11,242 bases of DNA, taken from contig DOWN01000073.1 of the NCBI GenBank assembly GCA_003519545.1, positions 1 to 11,242 of the forward strand, written 5' to 3'. Each line of letters starts with the position of its first letter. Position 1 is the first letter of the stretch. Shown here piece by piece: positions 1-7,221 of the stretch. The notes below the pieces were generated by a model. That model did no database searches and was not told the origin of the DNA. It was given only the letters and a program-made list of their open reading frames with translations. A program made the position numbers and the translations under genes. Origin of the DNA: Bacteroidota bacterium. Lineage in GTDB: Bacteria; Bacteroidota; Ignavibacteria; Tepidaquicellales; Tepidaquicellaceae.

Positions 1-138
1 ATATATGAATATCCAGATGTAAAAGATGAATCAAACAATGATGAATCATCACTTTATTACAGAAAGCCGAAACTAAGAAAAACAATTTATAAAAAGACAA
101 AGACACCAAAACAGGTTAAGATTCCGGTTTTACAATAA
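1..138 (+). CDS. C-terminal 45 residues of an unidentified protein (5' truncated)
   Basis: Frame 1 is open from the window edge to a TAA at 136-138. It encodes 45 residues with an acidic first part (YPDVKDESNNDE) and a strongly basic tail rich in Lys, Arg and Thr, ending KIPVLQ. The tail has no membrane segment and no T9SS sorting signal. A perfect terminator hairpin starts 5 nt after the stop, which supports a real gene end. The visible part is too short and too low in complexity to assign a family. Confidence refers to its being coding, not to any function. Confidence 0.65.
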   Translation: MYEYPDVKDESNNDESSLYYRKPKLRKTIYKKTKTPKQVKIPVLQ

Positions 139-142
139 ATAC

Positions 143-167
143 AAAAAGGGGCATAATGCCCCTTTTT
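143..167 (+). terminator. Rho-independent terminator, near-symmetric hairpin
   Basis: An 11-bp perfect stem (AAAAAGGGGCA / TGCCCCTTTTT) surrounds a TAA loop, with the 3' arm ending in five T. It lies 5 nt after the stop at 138, so it should end the upstream transcript. The A-tract on the 5' side makes it work equally well on the other strand, but no minus-strand gene converges here. Confidence 0.9.
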
Positions 168-274
168 ACTTTCCTTTATTCACTTCCAAAAAATCCTGTA
201 ATTTTTTTATAAAATAGACTGAAACCTTTTACTCTCTGATAAGTCATAATAATTAAATAAATAAAAATTTAATC

Positions 275-280
275 AGGAGA
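275..280 (+). promoter_or_regulatory. Shine-Dalgarno site (AGGAGA) of the DUF6249-type gene
   Basis: AGGAGA lies 6 nt before the ATG at 287 and fixes that start. A second AGGAG at 691-695 serves the next gene (ATG at 705). All later genes in the window lack such a motif and have A/T-rich leaders, which is common in Bacteroidota. I found no convincing promoter in 168-274. Confidence 0.8.
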
Positions 281-286
281 TAAATT

Positions 287-691
287 ATGAATGACTTTTT
301 TGAAGGCTTGATTCCAATAATGGGAATATTAGCCACATTCGGCATACCGGGTGTTATTATAATCTGGTATATTTATACAAAGCACAGAGAAAAAATGAGA
401 TTAATAGAATCAGGGTTATCCCCTGAGGAAGTTAAAGCATATTTTTCAGAAAGTGAAAAGAAGCCAAAAAATCCTTACACAACATTAAAATGGGGAATAC
501 TGTTTTTATTCTTCGGTATAGGGATTATTTTAGCAAATGTAGTTCACACTGTATATGATTTGGATGAAGGGTTTGCTTTCGGTGTTGTATTAATTTGCGG
601 TGGTCTTGGACTTTTAGTATATTATTCAATTGTTCAGAAAAAATTAAAAGACCAGGATAAGATTTCCGAATCAAAAGTAAATCTAAGTTAA
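287..691 (+). CDS. DUF6249-type small membrane protein
   Basis: This 134-residue protein has three predicted membrane helices, at about residues 8-30, 67-89 and 95-114. A cytoplasmic-looking loop after the first helix carries the conserved-looking stretch HREKMRLIESGLSPEE (33-48). A helix followed by a K/R-rich 'R.LIE.GLSPEE' loop and then a hydrophobic pair is what I recognise as the DUF6249 family, whose function is unknown; such genes often sit near sigma or anti-sigma genes in Bacteroidota. The last 20 residues are charged and hydrophilic. A good Shine-Dalgarno supports the start. Its stop overlaps the next gene's Shine-Dalgarno, leaving a 13-nt gap, so the two are almost certainly co-transcribed. 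A role in signalling with the downstream sigma factor is inferred. Confidence 0.75.
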   Translation: MNDFFEGLIPIMGILATFGIPGVIIIWYIYTKHREKMRLIESGLSPEEVKAYFSESEKKPKNPYTTLKWGILFLFFGIGIILANVVHTVYDLDEGFAFGVVLICGGLGLLVYYSIVQKKLKDQDKISESKVNLS

Positions 692-704
692 GGAGACGAT
701 AGTT

Positions 705-1475
705 ATGTTAGCAAAATATTTATTAATAATTTTAGGTTTAGCATTATTTTTAAACGGGTGTAGTGGATTTAAACGATATGATAAAATTGCCACTGAAGAA
801 TATATATATAAAGCAGGAGATAAAAATGCTCTGAAGATTGACAATATAAGCGGATCAGTGAGAGTAGTTAACAGTTTGGACAGCACGATACGAATTAAAA
901 TTACAAAACAAATCAGTGTTAAGAAAAAAGATCTTGAAAAACCATTTTCAGAAATAAAAGTAAATATTGATACAAACGGTAACACATTGAAAATAGATGC
1001 GGATATATTTGCAAAATCCGGAGGACTTTTTTCGCAGGTAAGAAATCCATTTATAGATTATGAAGTCAGTGTTCCTTCTTATATGGATTTGACAATTGAA
1101 AATACTAACGGTTATGTAGTGGTTAAAAATGTGAACAGTAATATTAATATAGATGTTATCAACGGCAGTATAGATTTTACCGGTTCAGCAAAAAACTTAA
1201 ATTTAGGAATAACTAACGGAGATGTAACAGGAAAAATTGATTCGGTTAATTCAGTGAATATAGACTGTATAAATTCAGAAATTATGCTGACAGTACCCGA
1301 AGATTTTCCCGGACTTTTCGATGTAGAATCAATGAACGGAAAAATAGAGACAGATAATCTGGAGATTATGATGAGTGAAAAGGAGAAAAATTTATTCAGA
1401 GGTAAAAATGGTACCGGTGAGATACCTGTAAAAGTAAGAACAGTGAACGGAAAAATATTTCTTATAGGGAAATAA
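705..1475 (+). CDS. Lipoprotein with DUF4097-type beta-repeat (putative adhesin-like) domain
   Basis: The 256-residue protein starts with a lipoprotein signal peptide: a hydrophobic core at residues 5-16 and lipobox FLNGC with Cys19, followed by Ser-Gly. The rest is beta-rich and shows a recurring turn motif of the form x-N-G-x-I/V between short hydrophobic strands: ENTNGYVVV (132-140), VINGSI (151-156), ITNGDV (169-174), INSEI (189-193), SMNGKI (209-214) and TVNGKI (247-252). This ladder is characteristic of DUF4097, a right-handed beta-solenoid-like domain common in Bacteroidota envelope proteins and often encoded near ECF sigma factors. An AGGAG at 691-695 fixes the start. The residues after Cys19 do not form the acidic surface-export signal known in some Bacteroidetes, so the membrane side is uncertain. 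Family assignment is by pattern; function is unknown. Confidence 0.75.
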   Translation: MLAKYLLIILGLALFLNGCSGFKRYDKIATEEYIYKAGDKNALKIDNISGSVRVVNSLDSTIRIKITKQISVKKKDLEKPFSEIKVNIDTNGNTLKIDADIFAKSGGLFSQVRNPFIDYEVSVPSYMDLTIENTNGYVVVKNVNSNINIDVINGSIDFTGSAKNLNLGITNGDVTGKIDSVNSVNIDCINSEIMLTVPEDFPGLFDVESMNGKIETDNLEIMMSEKEKNLFRGKNGTGEIPVKVRTVNGKIFLIGK

Positions 1476-1491
1476 TAATCCTAAATTATAA

Positions 1492-2124
1492 ATGACCGTT
1501 AAAGAAAATATTGCAAATAAAATAAGATCCGGAGACAGCGAAGTTTTCAGAAAATTTGTGGATGAATATAAGGATAAAGCATATTCCCTGTGCATAAAAA
1601 TCCTGAAGAGTCCTGAAGATGCAGAAGATGCACTTCAGGAATCTTTTTTAAAACTCTACAAATCAATTATTGAAAATCAATTTGAATCAAATTCAAAATT
1701 ATCAACCTACTTTTACTCGATAGTTTATAATACTTCAGTAGATTTGTATAAAAAAAAGAAACGAACCGGTTTTAATATGATTTCGATTGATATTGAGAGC
1801 AGCGATTATTCAGATGGTGACGAACTGACAACAGGCATTAAAGAAAAAATAAGTGATTATGACGGTGTAAATACCGATCAGGAGAAAAATTTTAATGCTG
1901 ATTTTGCAAAGGAGATTATAGAAGAATATGTGAATAATTTACCTCATCAATATTCAATTATTTTAAATATGTTTTATCTGAATGAGTTATCTCATGATGA
2001 GATTTCAAAAATATTAAAAATTCCTTTAGGAACGATTAAAAACAGACTTTTCAGAGCAAGAGAAAAACTTAAATTTTTAATTCTGGAGAAATATTCAGAA
2101 GAAGAAATTAAAGAATTGGTATAA
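1492..2124 (+). CDS. ECF-type RNA polymerase sigma-70 factor
   Basis: The 210-residue protein has region 2 at about residues 19-90, with the core-binding helix signature PEDAEDALQESFLKLY (41-56). Region 4 is at about 145-195, with a helix-turn-helix LSHDEISKILKIPLGTIKNRLFRAREKL (166-193) that should contact the -35 element. There is no region 1.1 or 3, as expected of the ECF group. The linker between the domains (about 91-140) is longer and more acidic than usual, with several Asp/Glu/Ser-rich stretches, and may be a site of regulation. The gene lies 16 nt after the DUF4097-type gene without a Shine-Dalgarno. The gene after it could encode its antagonist. Its regulon cannot be read from this window. 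Confidence 0.95.
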   Translation: MTVKENIANKIRSGDSEVFRKFVDEYKDKAYSLCIKILKSPEDAEDALQESFLKLYKSIIENQFESNSKLSTYFYSIVYNTSVDLYKKKKRTGFNMISIDIESSDYSDGDELTTGIKEKISDYDGVNTDQEKNFNADFAKEIIEEYVNNLPHQYSIILNMFYLNELSHDEISKILKIPLGTIKNRLFRAREKLKFLILEKYSEEEIKELV

Positions 2125-2169
2125 ACATTAACAATGGATTTTAAGAGAAAAATTTAATAATTTATAAAA

Positions 2170-2589
2170 ATGAGTAACGATAAAAATATAGATGAAATTT
2201 TAAACGGGAGAATTAAAAATTCACTTTTGAAACAAACCCGTAAAAATTTTAGCGATGATGTAATGAAGCAGATAATGTTATCGCAGCAATTTGCAAAGGA
2301 AGATAAAAAAGAGAACAAAGTTCTGATTTATCTCACCGGTGGTATATCACTTTTTATTGTAAGTTTTCTTGTGATATTTGGTATAGCAAATAGCGGAACA
2401 GAAACCAAAACAAATCAGACTTTAAATATTTTTGAAAACTTTTCGAATTTATTAAAAGAAAATTTTTCAGCACTTTATGAAAAATTAAATTTATCTTTTT
2501 CAATAGAATATATAATTATTGCCTTAACGATTATAGGATTCATTTTGATGAGTAACTTTGCCGATAAAATTATATTCAGGAAGAGATAA
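2170..2589 (+). CDS. Two-helix membrane protein, candidate non-canonical anti-sigma factor
   Basis: The 139-residue protein has a charged 50-residue N-terminal segment, a membrane helix at about 51-73, a polar loop of about 38 residues and a second helix at about 111-130 with a basic tail (FRKR). It has no cleavable signal peptide. Its place directly after the sigma gene (45-nt gap) and the segment NFSDDVMKQI (26-35), which recalls the short 'F...VM..I' motif before the membrane helix of Bacteroidota anti-sigma-like proteins, suggest an anti-sigma or sigma-associated role. It contains no Cys or His at all, so it cannot be a zinc-binding (HxxxCxxC) anti-sigma factor. I do not recognise a named family. 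The anti-sigma role is inferred from position and topology only. Confidence 0.6.
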   Translation: MSNDKNIDEILNGRIKNSLLKQTRKNFSDDVMKQIMLSQQFAKEDKKENKVLIYLTGGISLFIVSFLVIFGIANSGTETKTNQTLNIFENFSNLLKENFSALYEKLNLSFSIEYIIIALTIIGFILMSNFADKIIFRKR

Positions 2590-2629
2590 GAAACTAACCT
2601 GATAAATTCAGGAATAAGAAATATAAATA

Positions 2630-5227
2630 ATGGCTGAAGGCATAACTGATTTTCTTAATCCTACATACGAACTAACCTTTCAAGATTTATTCATCCCGGA
2701 TAAATTATTACAGTTAAATATAAAATTTGAAAAATATTTTCAGACAGTAAACCCCGAAAAATTCAATGAATATTTTAAATACAAAACATCAAAGGGTAAC
2801 GGGTATAAAGAATCTGAAATTTCAGAAATATTAATATTTACATCAAAAATTATATCGGACTTTTTAGCAGAGTTATTCAATATAACCGGAGAGTTAAATG
2901 CCATTAAAAATGAAACATTAAGGGAAAAAATAATATTTTTATTCAAAAAAGAATTCATTCAAAGACTTGTATTTAAAAAATACAAAATTGAAGATTTAGA
3001 AAAATATAATTTTAATGAACTGAATGATTTTGTCAAAGAAATAAAATTAGTATGTTATAATAATTTTTTAAAAGATAAGAATGAGGATGACGAGTTTAAC
3101 ACTGCATTAATTGTGATGGAAATACTTGAGATTGCAAAGGAATTCAGGTGGTTTTATGAAGGAGATAAATTCGCTCCTGAAGGATTTGAAATATCGGAGA
3201 GAATAAAAAAATGCGGGAAAATATTAATTGAAGATTTGAAAAAGAAAAATCTTTTGAATATAGAAGATGAAAATGAAGCATTAAAACAGATTGTTGAAAA
3301 ATTAGCACAATGGAGTTTTGTAAGATATTATAAAGATGATACTGTAAATAACTGGGTGTCATATAAAGAGCCGCATAAAATTGATTTTGAAAATCTTGTT
3401 AAATTCAAAAGACCTGATGAAGAATTTAATGAATTAATTACAAATTATGAAAATCATTACAGATATAGAGAAGGATTCAGTTTAAATGATTATCAAAGAC
3501 GTGAAAAAGATATTTTAAGTGAAGTTGATTATTGTATGTATTGCCACGAAAGAGAAAAAGATTCCTGTTCAAAAGGATTTTACGATAAACTTGGAAACAA
3601 AGTAAAAAATCCTATTGGAGTTACTCTTAACGGTTGCCCATTAAATGAAAAAATTTCCGAATCTCATTATGTAAGAAAAGAAGGTTATCCTTTGGCTTCT
3701 TTAGCATTGATTACACTTGATAATCCAATGTGTCCGGGAACAGGTCACAGGATTTGTAATGATTGTATGAAAGGGTGTATTTTTCAGAAACAAGAACCTG
3801 TGAATATACCACTTGTTGAAAGCAGTATATTGAAGGAGATTCTGAAATTGCCATATGGGTTTGAAATTTATTCACTTTTGACAAGATGGAATCCGATGAG
3901 TATTGAGAATCCAGAGAGAAAAAATTTTAACGGAAAAAAAATATTCATAGTAGGTGCAGGACCGGCAGGTTATACACTTGCTCATTATTTACTTAATGAA
4001 GGATTTAAGATAAAAATGATAGATGAGATAGAGATAAGAGAAGTTTTTAAAAATTATATTGAAAATAATAAACCTGTAAAAAATTATTTTGAAGAGATAT
4101 ATGAAGATTTGAATTATAGATTCAGTTTAGGATTTGGTGGAGCTACGGAATATGGAATAACTGTCAGATGGGATAAAAATTTTCTGAATGTAATTTACAT
4201 TAATCTATTGCGGAATGAATTATTTGAAATTGAATCCGGAAAAAAATTTGGACGTGATTATACAGTAGATCAGATTTGGAATGATGGATATGAACATATT
4301 GCATTATGTGTTGGTGCAGCAAAGCCGAACGATGTAAAAGTTAAAAACAGAGATGCGAAATTAATTTATGGAAGCACAGAGTTTTTATCTGACTTGCAGA
4401 TAAAGGATGCGATAAATCCTGCGAAAGATTATTTATTAAAAGTTAAATTACCAGGAATAGTTATAGGCGGTGGTTTAACTGCGATTGACTGTTCAACAGA
4501 ATTATTAAATTATTATCCTGTATTTTTAGAAAAATTATTTTCAGGGAAAGATTATAATTTGAATATTAGTGAAGAAGAAATGAAAATTTATTCTGAGCAT
4601 TATGAGTTAATCAAAAATGAAAAAAAGGTTGCCGAAGTTGAAAACAGAAAACCTGATTTAGTAAATTTATTAAGAAGTATAGGTGGAGTAAAATTAGTTT
4701 ATAGAAAAAGAATTAATGATGCACCTTCATATAGAGAAAACCATGAGGAAATTATTGAATGTTTGGAGCAAGGTGTTGATATAGTTGAACTATTTTCACC
4801 TGTTGAGTTTATGAAAGACTCAGAAGATAATGTATCTGCTGTAATTTTCGAAAAAATTATTGTCGAAAAAGATGAAACAGGAAAATTAAAATTTAGAAAT
4901 TCAGGAGAGTTTGAAGAGTTGCATGCAGGAACAGTTGTGATAGCAGCAGGAACAAACTGTAATGATATATATAATGATGAACATCCCGGAACATTTGAGA
5001 TAAATGAAAAGACCGGATATTTTGAATTATACAACCCATCAATCAACGGTAATATTACCTTGCAAAAAAACGAACTCGGGAGAAAAGCAGTATTCACTTC
5101 ATACAATAAAGACGGTAAGTTCATTACAGTATATGGCGATTCAAATTCCACATTTTACGGAAGTGTAGTAAAAGCAATGGCATCAGCAAAGTTTGGTGCT
5201 GAACAAATAACAAAAATCCTTTCTTAA
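2630..5227 (+). CDS. Large Fe-S/FAD/NAD(P) oxidoreductase, GltD-like superfamily
   Basis: The 865-residue protein has three parts. Residues 1-295 are a helical, charged N-terminal region I cannot assign. Residues about 300-395 form an Fe-S domain of the kind found in glutamate synthase small subunit and dihydropyrimidine dehydrogenase: CMYC (302-305), C313, GCPL with C336, then C376, C379 and C383 in the segment TGHRICNDCMKGC, plus an extra C368. This could hold one or two [4Fe-4S] clusters. Residues 437-865 form a two-dinucleotide-fold reductase, with FAD motif VGAGPAG (441-447), second motif IGGGLTA (612-618) and a C-terminal FAD-closing motif YGDSN (835-839). The segments GFGGATEYGITVRWDKN (501-517) and LLTRWNP match a large 'pyridine nucleotide-disulfide oxidoreductase' family seen in diverse bacteria, whose substrate I do not know. 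It differs from true GltD (about 480 residues) by the long N-terminus and an insert at about 625-680. It starts 40 nt after the membrane protein gene; any functional link to the sigma module is unproven. Confidence 0.85.
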   Translation: MAEGITDFLNPTYELTFQDLFIPDKLLQLNIKFEKYFQTVNPEKFNEYFKYKTSKGNGYKESEISEILIFTSKIISDFLAELFNITGELNAIKNETLREKIIFLFKKEFIQRLVFKKYKIEDLEKYNFNELNDFVKEIKLVCYNNFLKDKNEDDEFNTALIVMEILEIAKEFRWFYEGDKFAPEGFEISERIKKCGKILIEDLKKKNLLNIEDENEALKQIVEKLAQWSFVRYYKDDTVNNWVSYKEPHKIDFENLVKFKRPDEEFNELITNYENHYRYREGFSLNDYQRREKDILSEVDYCMYCHEREKDSCSKGFYDKLGNKVKNPIGVTLNGCPLNEKISESHYVRKEGYPLASLALITLDNPMCPGTGHRICNDCMKGCIFQKQEPVNIPLVESSILKEILKLPYGFEIYSLLTRWNPMSIENPERKNFNGKKIFIVGAGPAGYTLAHYLLNEGFKIKMIDEIEIREVFKNYIENNKPVKNYFEEIYEDLNYRFSLGFGGATEYGITVRWDKNFLNVIYINLLRNELFEIESGKKFGRDYTVDQIWNDGYEHIALCVGAAKPNDVKVKNRDAKLIYGSTEFLSDLQIKDAINPAKDYLLKVKLPGIVIGGGLTAIDCSTELLNYYPVFLEKLFSGKDYNLNISEEEMKIYSEHYELIKNEKKVAEVENRKPDLVNLLRSIGGVKLVYRKRINDAPSYRENHEEIIECLEQGVDIVELFSPVEFMKDSEDNVSAVIFEKIIVEKDETGKLKFRNSGEFEELHAGTVVIAAGTNCNDIYNDEHPGTFEINEKTGYFELYNPSINGNITLQKNELGRKAVFTSYNKDGKFITVYGDSNSTFYGSVVKAMASAKFGAEQITKILS

Positions 5228-5264
5228 AAAATTTCAACTTACATTTCGGATATAAAAAAAACAC

Positions 5265-5295
5265 TTGACATTAAAATTGTTTCTTAATAATTTTG
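5265..5295 (+). promoter_or_regulatory. Bacteroidota-type sigma promoter of the lipoprotein gene
   Basis: TTG (5265-5267, inside TTGACA) is followed after 20 nt by TAATTTTG (5288-5295), an exact match to TAnnTTTG, the -7 element of Bacteroidota primary-sigma promoters. The spacing is within the known range. It predicts a start of transcription near 5300, giving a leader of about 40 nt before the ATG at 5339. This separates the lipoprotein gene from the upstream run. Confidence 0.65.
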
Positions 5296-5314
5296 TCGTA
5301 GTTCTAACTACGAC
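5295..5314. promoter_or_regulatory. Perfect 20-bp palindrome at the predicted transcription start
   Basis: GTCGTAGTT (5295-5303) and AACTACGAC (5306-5314) are exact inverted repeats separated by CT; one further T:A pair (5294/5315) extends it. It shares its first G with the -7 element and covers the predicted +1. It may be an operator, a 5'-end mRNA hairpin, or a weak terminator for the 2630-5227 gene, as it is followed by ATTTTAATTATT rather than a solid T-tract. The sequence does not decide between these. Confidence 0.6.
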
Positions 5315-5338
5315 ATTTTAATTATTAAAAACAAAAAC

Positions 5339-6082
5339 ATGAAAACACAAAATCTAAAAATCTTAACTTACTTAATGGCAATATTTACATTTACAATATT
5401 GACAATGGTAGGGTGCAGTAACAATCCATTAACATCTGAAAACGGAAACGGTAATGGAAATGGTAATGGCAACGGTGGTGGATCAGGAAGTGAAACCGCA
5501 GGAATTAAACTTAACGTAATTACCTCAGAAGAAACAGATGATCCTTCGGCAAATCTCAGTATTTCTGAAGCAAAAGCTCTTTTGAGCAAGATTGAAGTTG
5601 AAAATTCATCAGGCAGCAGAGAAATAAATATGAATTCACTTGTAGTGAATTTTAATTTATCAGGTGATGTCAAACAAGTAATTGAAAAAAGCATTCCGGA
5701 AGGAATATATACAAAGATAAAATTTCAATTACATAAACCTGAAGATTTTGAAACTGTATCAGACCCTGAGTTTAAAACAGGAACAAGTGGTAACCAAAGA
5801 TTTTCTGTAATTATTAAAGGAAGTTATAACGGTTCAGCATTTGTTTACAAATCAAGAAAGTCAGTTAATATTGTTTTAAACTTCCATCAACCGGTTGACA
5901 TAAGAAATAATATGAAGAATATTACATTATTATTACAGAAAAATCTTTGGTTTATAAGTAATGGAATCACTTTAAATCCAAATGATGAAGACAATTCAGA
6001 TATTATAGACGATAATATAAAAAGATCATTTGCAAAAGCATTTAAAGACGACGATAAAAACGGCAGACCTGATGATAATTAA
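5339..6082 (+). CDS. Lipoprotein, possibly DUF4382, with Asn-Gly linker
   Basis: The 247-residue protein has a lipoprotein signal peptide ending in the lipobox MVGC with Cys26. A flexible linker follows, made of six Asn-Gly pairs then GGSGS (35-51). The body from about 53 to 210 is a beta-rich domain: 'ALLSKIEVENSSG' (78-90 region) and 'IPEGIYTKIKFQL' (119-131 region) resemble DUF4382, in which a strand describing a 'vevh..sg' motif precedes a 'l..G.Y..irl.l' motif; this call is moderate. The very acidic tail ends FKDDDKNGRPDDN, where D237, D239, N241 and D245 fit a single DxDxNGxxD calcium-binding loop like those of thrombospondin type 3 repeats. It has its own promoter and terminator, so it is monocistronic. 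Likely periplasmic or surface-attached; function unknown. Confidence 0.7.
   Translation: MKTQNLKILTYLMAIFTFTILTMVGCSNNPLTSENGNGNGNGNGNGGGSGSETAGIKLNVITSEETDDPSANLSISEAKALLSKIEVENSSGSREINMNSLVVNFNLSGDVKQVIEKSIPEGIYTKIKFQLHKPEDFETVSDPEFKTGTSGNQRFSVIIKGSYNGSAFVYKSRKSVNIVLNFHQPVDIRNNMKNITLLLQKNLWFISNGITLNPNDEDNSDIIDDNIKRSFAKAFKDDDKNGRPDDN
5441..5476 (+). repeat. Six tandem Asn-Gly codon pairs (6-nt period)
   Basis: Six consecutive AAY-GGN hexamers encode the linker directly after the lipidated Cys. Third positions vary between copies (GGA, GGT, GGC; AAC, AAT), so it is not a pure microsatellite, and copy-number slippage would only change linker length in frame. Confidence 0.85.
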
Positions 6083-6093
6083 TAAATAAAATC

Positions 6094-6126
6094 GCACCTG
6101 CAGTTTTGGCTGCAGGTGTATTTTTT
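6094..6126. terminator. Bidirectional terminator between convergent genes
   Basis: CACCTGCAG (6095-6103) pairs perfectly with CTGCAGGTG (6110-6118) around a TTTTGG loop, with a possible outer G:U pair (6094/6119), and is followed by TA and six T. On the plus strand it ends the lipoprotein transcript 12 nt after its stop. On the minus strand it lies 15 nt past the stop of the sorting-domain gene, followed by a T-rich stretch, so it probably serves both. Confidence 0.9.
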
Positions 6127-6133
6127 CAACGCA

Positions 6134-7210
6134 TTATTTTATCAGCATCATTTTTTTAATCTCCGTAAATTCAGAGGTAGCCAATCTGTAAAAATAAACT
6201 CCCGACGCAAGGTTATCCGCTTTAAATTCCATTGTGTAATAACCCGCAATCAAATTTCCGTTAACAAGAGATGAAATTTCTTTTCCTGTAATATCATAAA
6301 TTTTTAAACTAACAAAATTATTTTTAGGTAACTGGAAATTTATTTTTGTAACAGGATTGAATGGGTTAGGATAATTCTGAGATAACTCATATTTATCCGG
6401 TACACCTACTTCGATAAAATTATCAAGTTCATAATATTGGAAATTACCATTATAATCTACCTGCTTCAGTCTGTAAATGTATTTCCCGGAATTTAAATTT
6501 CTGTCTGAATAAGAATAATTGTTTATTTCCGTTGAATTTCCATTTCCGTTTATTGAAATTAATTTTATATAAACATTATTTTCAGAGCCGGCTATTTTTC
6601 TTTCAAGTTCAAAATGACTGTTATTAACTTCAGAAATAGTTGACCAGATTAAGTTTACAGAATTTCTGTTAACGGAGGCATTGAATTCAGAAAGTTCAAC
6701 AGGCAACAATGAGTTGCCGGGGTTAATAAAAGTTAATGCAATCTCATCACCAACATCTGTCTGCACTGCAGAAAAAGTAGTATGCCATGCTAAATTATGA
6801 TTAGCCGCACTGTTAGTAATTGGAAATCTTAATACACCGACTAATGTTGCCGTTTCCGGTACTGTGCCTCCGGGTAAAACATTTAAAGTTGTCTCAAGAG
6901 ATCTTCCGATAGTTCCACCATACAATGAAGTAAACATCGCTCCATAGTTTGCATTGGAATTAAAATCAAAAATTCCTCTTGTGAGAATTGTTCCACCTGC
7001 AAGATTAATTGCGGAGTTATTAAGAGTAATTACAAAAGAACCTTCTCCGATATTATAAGCAACGGGAGATGTTCTTCTGATAAAGATAGATACATCAATG
7101 TTAGTTCCATCATTAACCTGAGACATAGTCAGTTCAGCAGATTGGGAATAAGATTTACCTGTGATTAAAACAGAGGAAATATAAAAGATAATTAAAATTA
7201 TTTTTTTCAT
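6134..7210 (-). CDS. Exported protein with cohesin-like domain, FN3-like domain and T9SS type A sorting domain
   Basis: The 358-residue protein has a Sec signal peptide (basic MKK, hydrophobic core, likely cleavage near SYSQS at 20-24). Residues about 25-166 form a beta-sandwich-type domain: LTMSQVNDGTNIDVSIFIRR (27-46) then 'GSFVITLNNSAINL' and 'LVGVLRFPIT' (123-132). This order of strands resembles cohesin-like or carrier-type domains that I associate with exported Ignavibacteria proteins; the cohesin call is by pattern only. Residues about 169-266 (LPVELSEFNASV onward, with WSTISEVNNSHFELER) form the FN3-like module that commonly precedes sorting domains. Residues 275-358 are a full T9SS type A sorting domain. 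It starts 11 nt after the dockerin gene's stop, so the two are translated from one transcript. It is expected to cross the outer membrane by T9SS and stay on the cell surface or be released. Confidence 0.85.
   Translation of the reverse strand: MKKIILIIFYISSVLITGKSYSQSAELTMSQVNDGTNIDVSIFIRRTSPVAYNIGEGSFVITLNNSAINLAGGTILTRGIFDFNSNANYGAMFTSLYGGTIGRSLETTLNVLPGGTVPETATLVGVLRFPITNSAANHNLAWHTTFSAVQTDVGDEIALTFINPGNSLLPVELSEFNASVNRNSVNLIWSTISEVNNSHFELERKIAGSENNVYIKLISINGNGNSTEINNYSYSDRNLNSGKYIYRLKQVDYNGNFQYYELDNFIEVGVPDKYELSQNYPNPFNPVTKINFQLPKNNFVSLKIYDITGKEISSLVNGNLIAGYYTMEFKADNLASGVYFYRLATSEFTEIKKMMLIK
6137..6388 (-). other. T9SS type A C-terminal sorting domain (residues 275-358)
   Basis: The segment shows ELSQNYPNPFNPVTKINFQL, then a 'V.LKIYDITGKEI..LV' strand pair, 'GYYTMEF', 'LASGVYFYRL' and the terminal basic KKMMLIK. 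All landmarks of the family are present and undamaged, which implies that the cell has a type IX secretion system; none of its components is encoded in this window. Confidence 0.93.
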
Positions 7211-7221
7211 TTTATTAATAT

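Noticed and set aside
168..274. Possible promoter for the 287-5227 gene run
   Set aside because: A promoter must lie here after the terminator, but no TTG/TAnnTTTG pair is present; only A/T-rich stretches such as TAATTTTTTTAT were seen, which are not specific enough.
683..985. Minus-strand open frame of 100 codons
   Set aside because: It is entirely opposite the DUF4097-type lipoprotein gene, which has a Shine-Dalgarno, a lipobox and a family pattern; the frame has no start signal and looks like antisense of A/T-rich coding DNA.
2134..2157. Seven-codon open frame (MDFKRKI) between the sigma gene and the next gene
   Set aside because: No Shine-Dalgarno and no attenuator-like structure; such short frames are expected by chance in A/T-rich spacers.
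2598..2612. Small hairpin CCTGA-TAAAT-TCAGG before the oxidoreductase gene
   Set aside because: Only 5 bp of stem and no following T-tract; too weak to call a terminator, so the gene may be in the same transcript as the sigma module.
4699..5151. Minus-strand open frame of 150 codons
   Set aside because: It lies inside the FAD/NAD(P) reductase domain, whose motifs are intact; the antisense product is Ser/Pro/Phe-rich without any recognisable domain.
5368..5694. Minus-strand open frame of 108 codons with a Pro-Leu repeat
   Set aside because: The Pro-Leu/Phe repeat is simply the antisense of the Asn-Gly linker of the lipoprotein gene.
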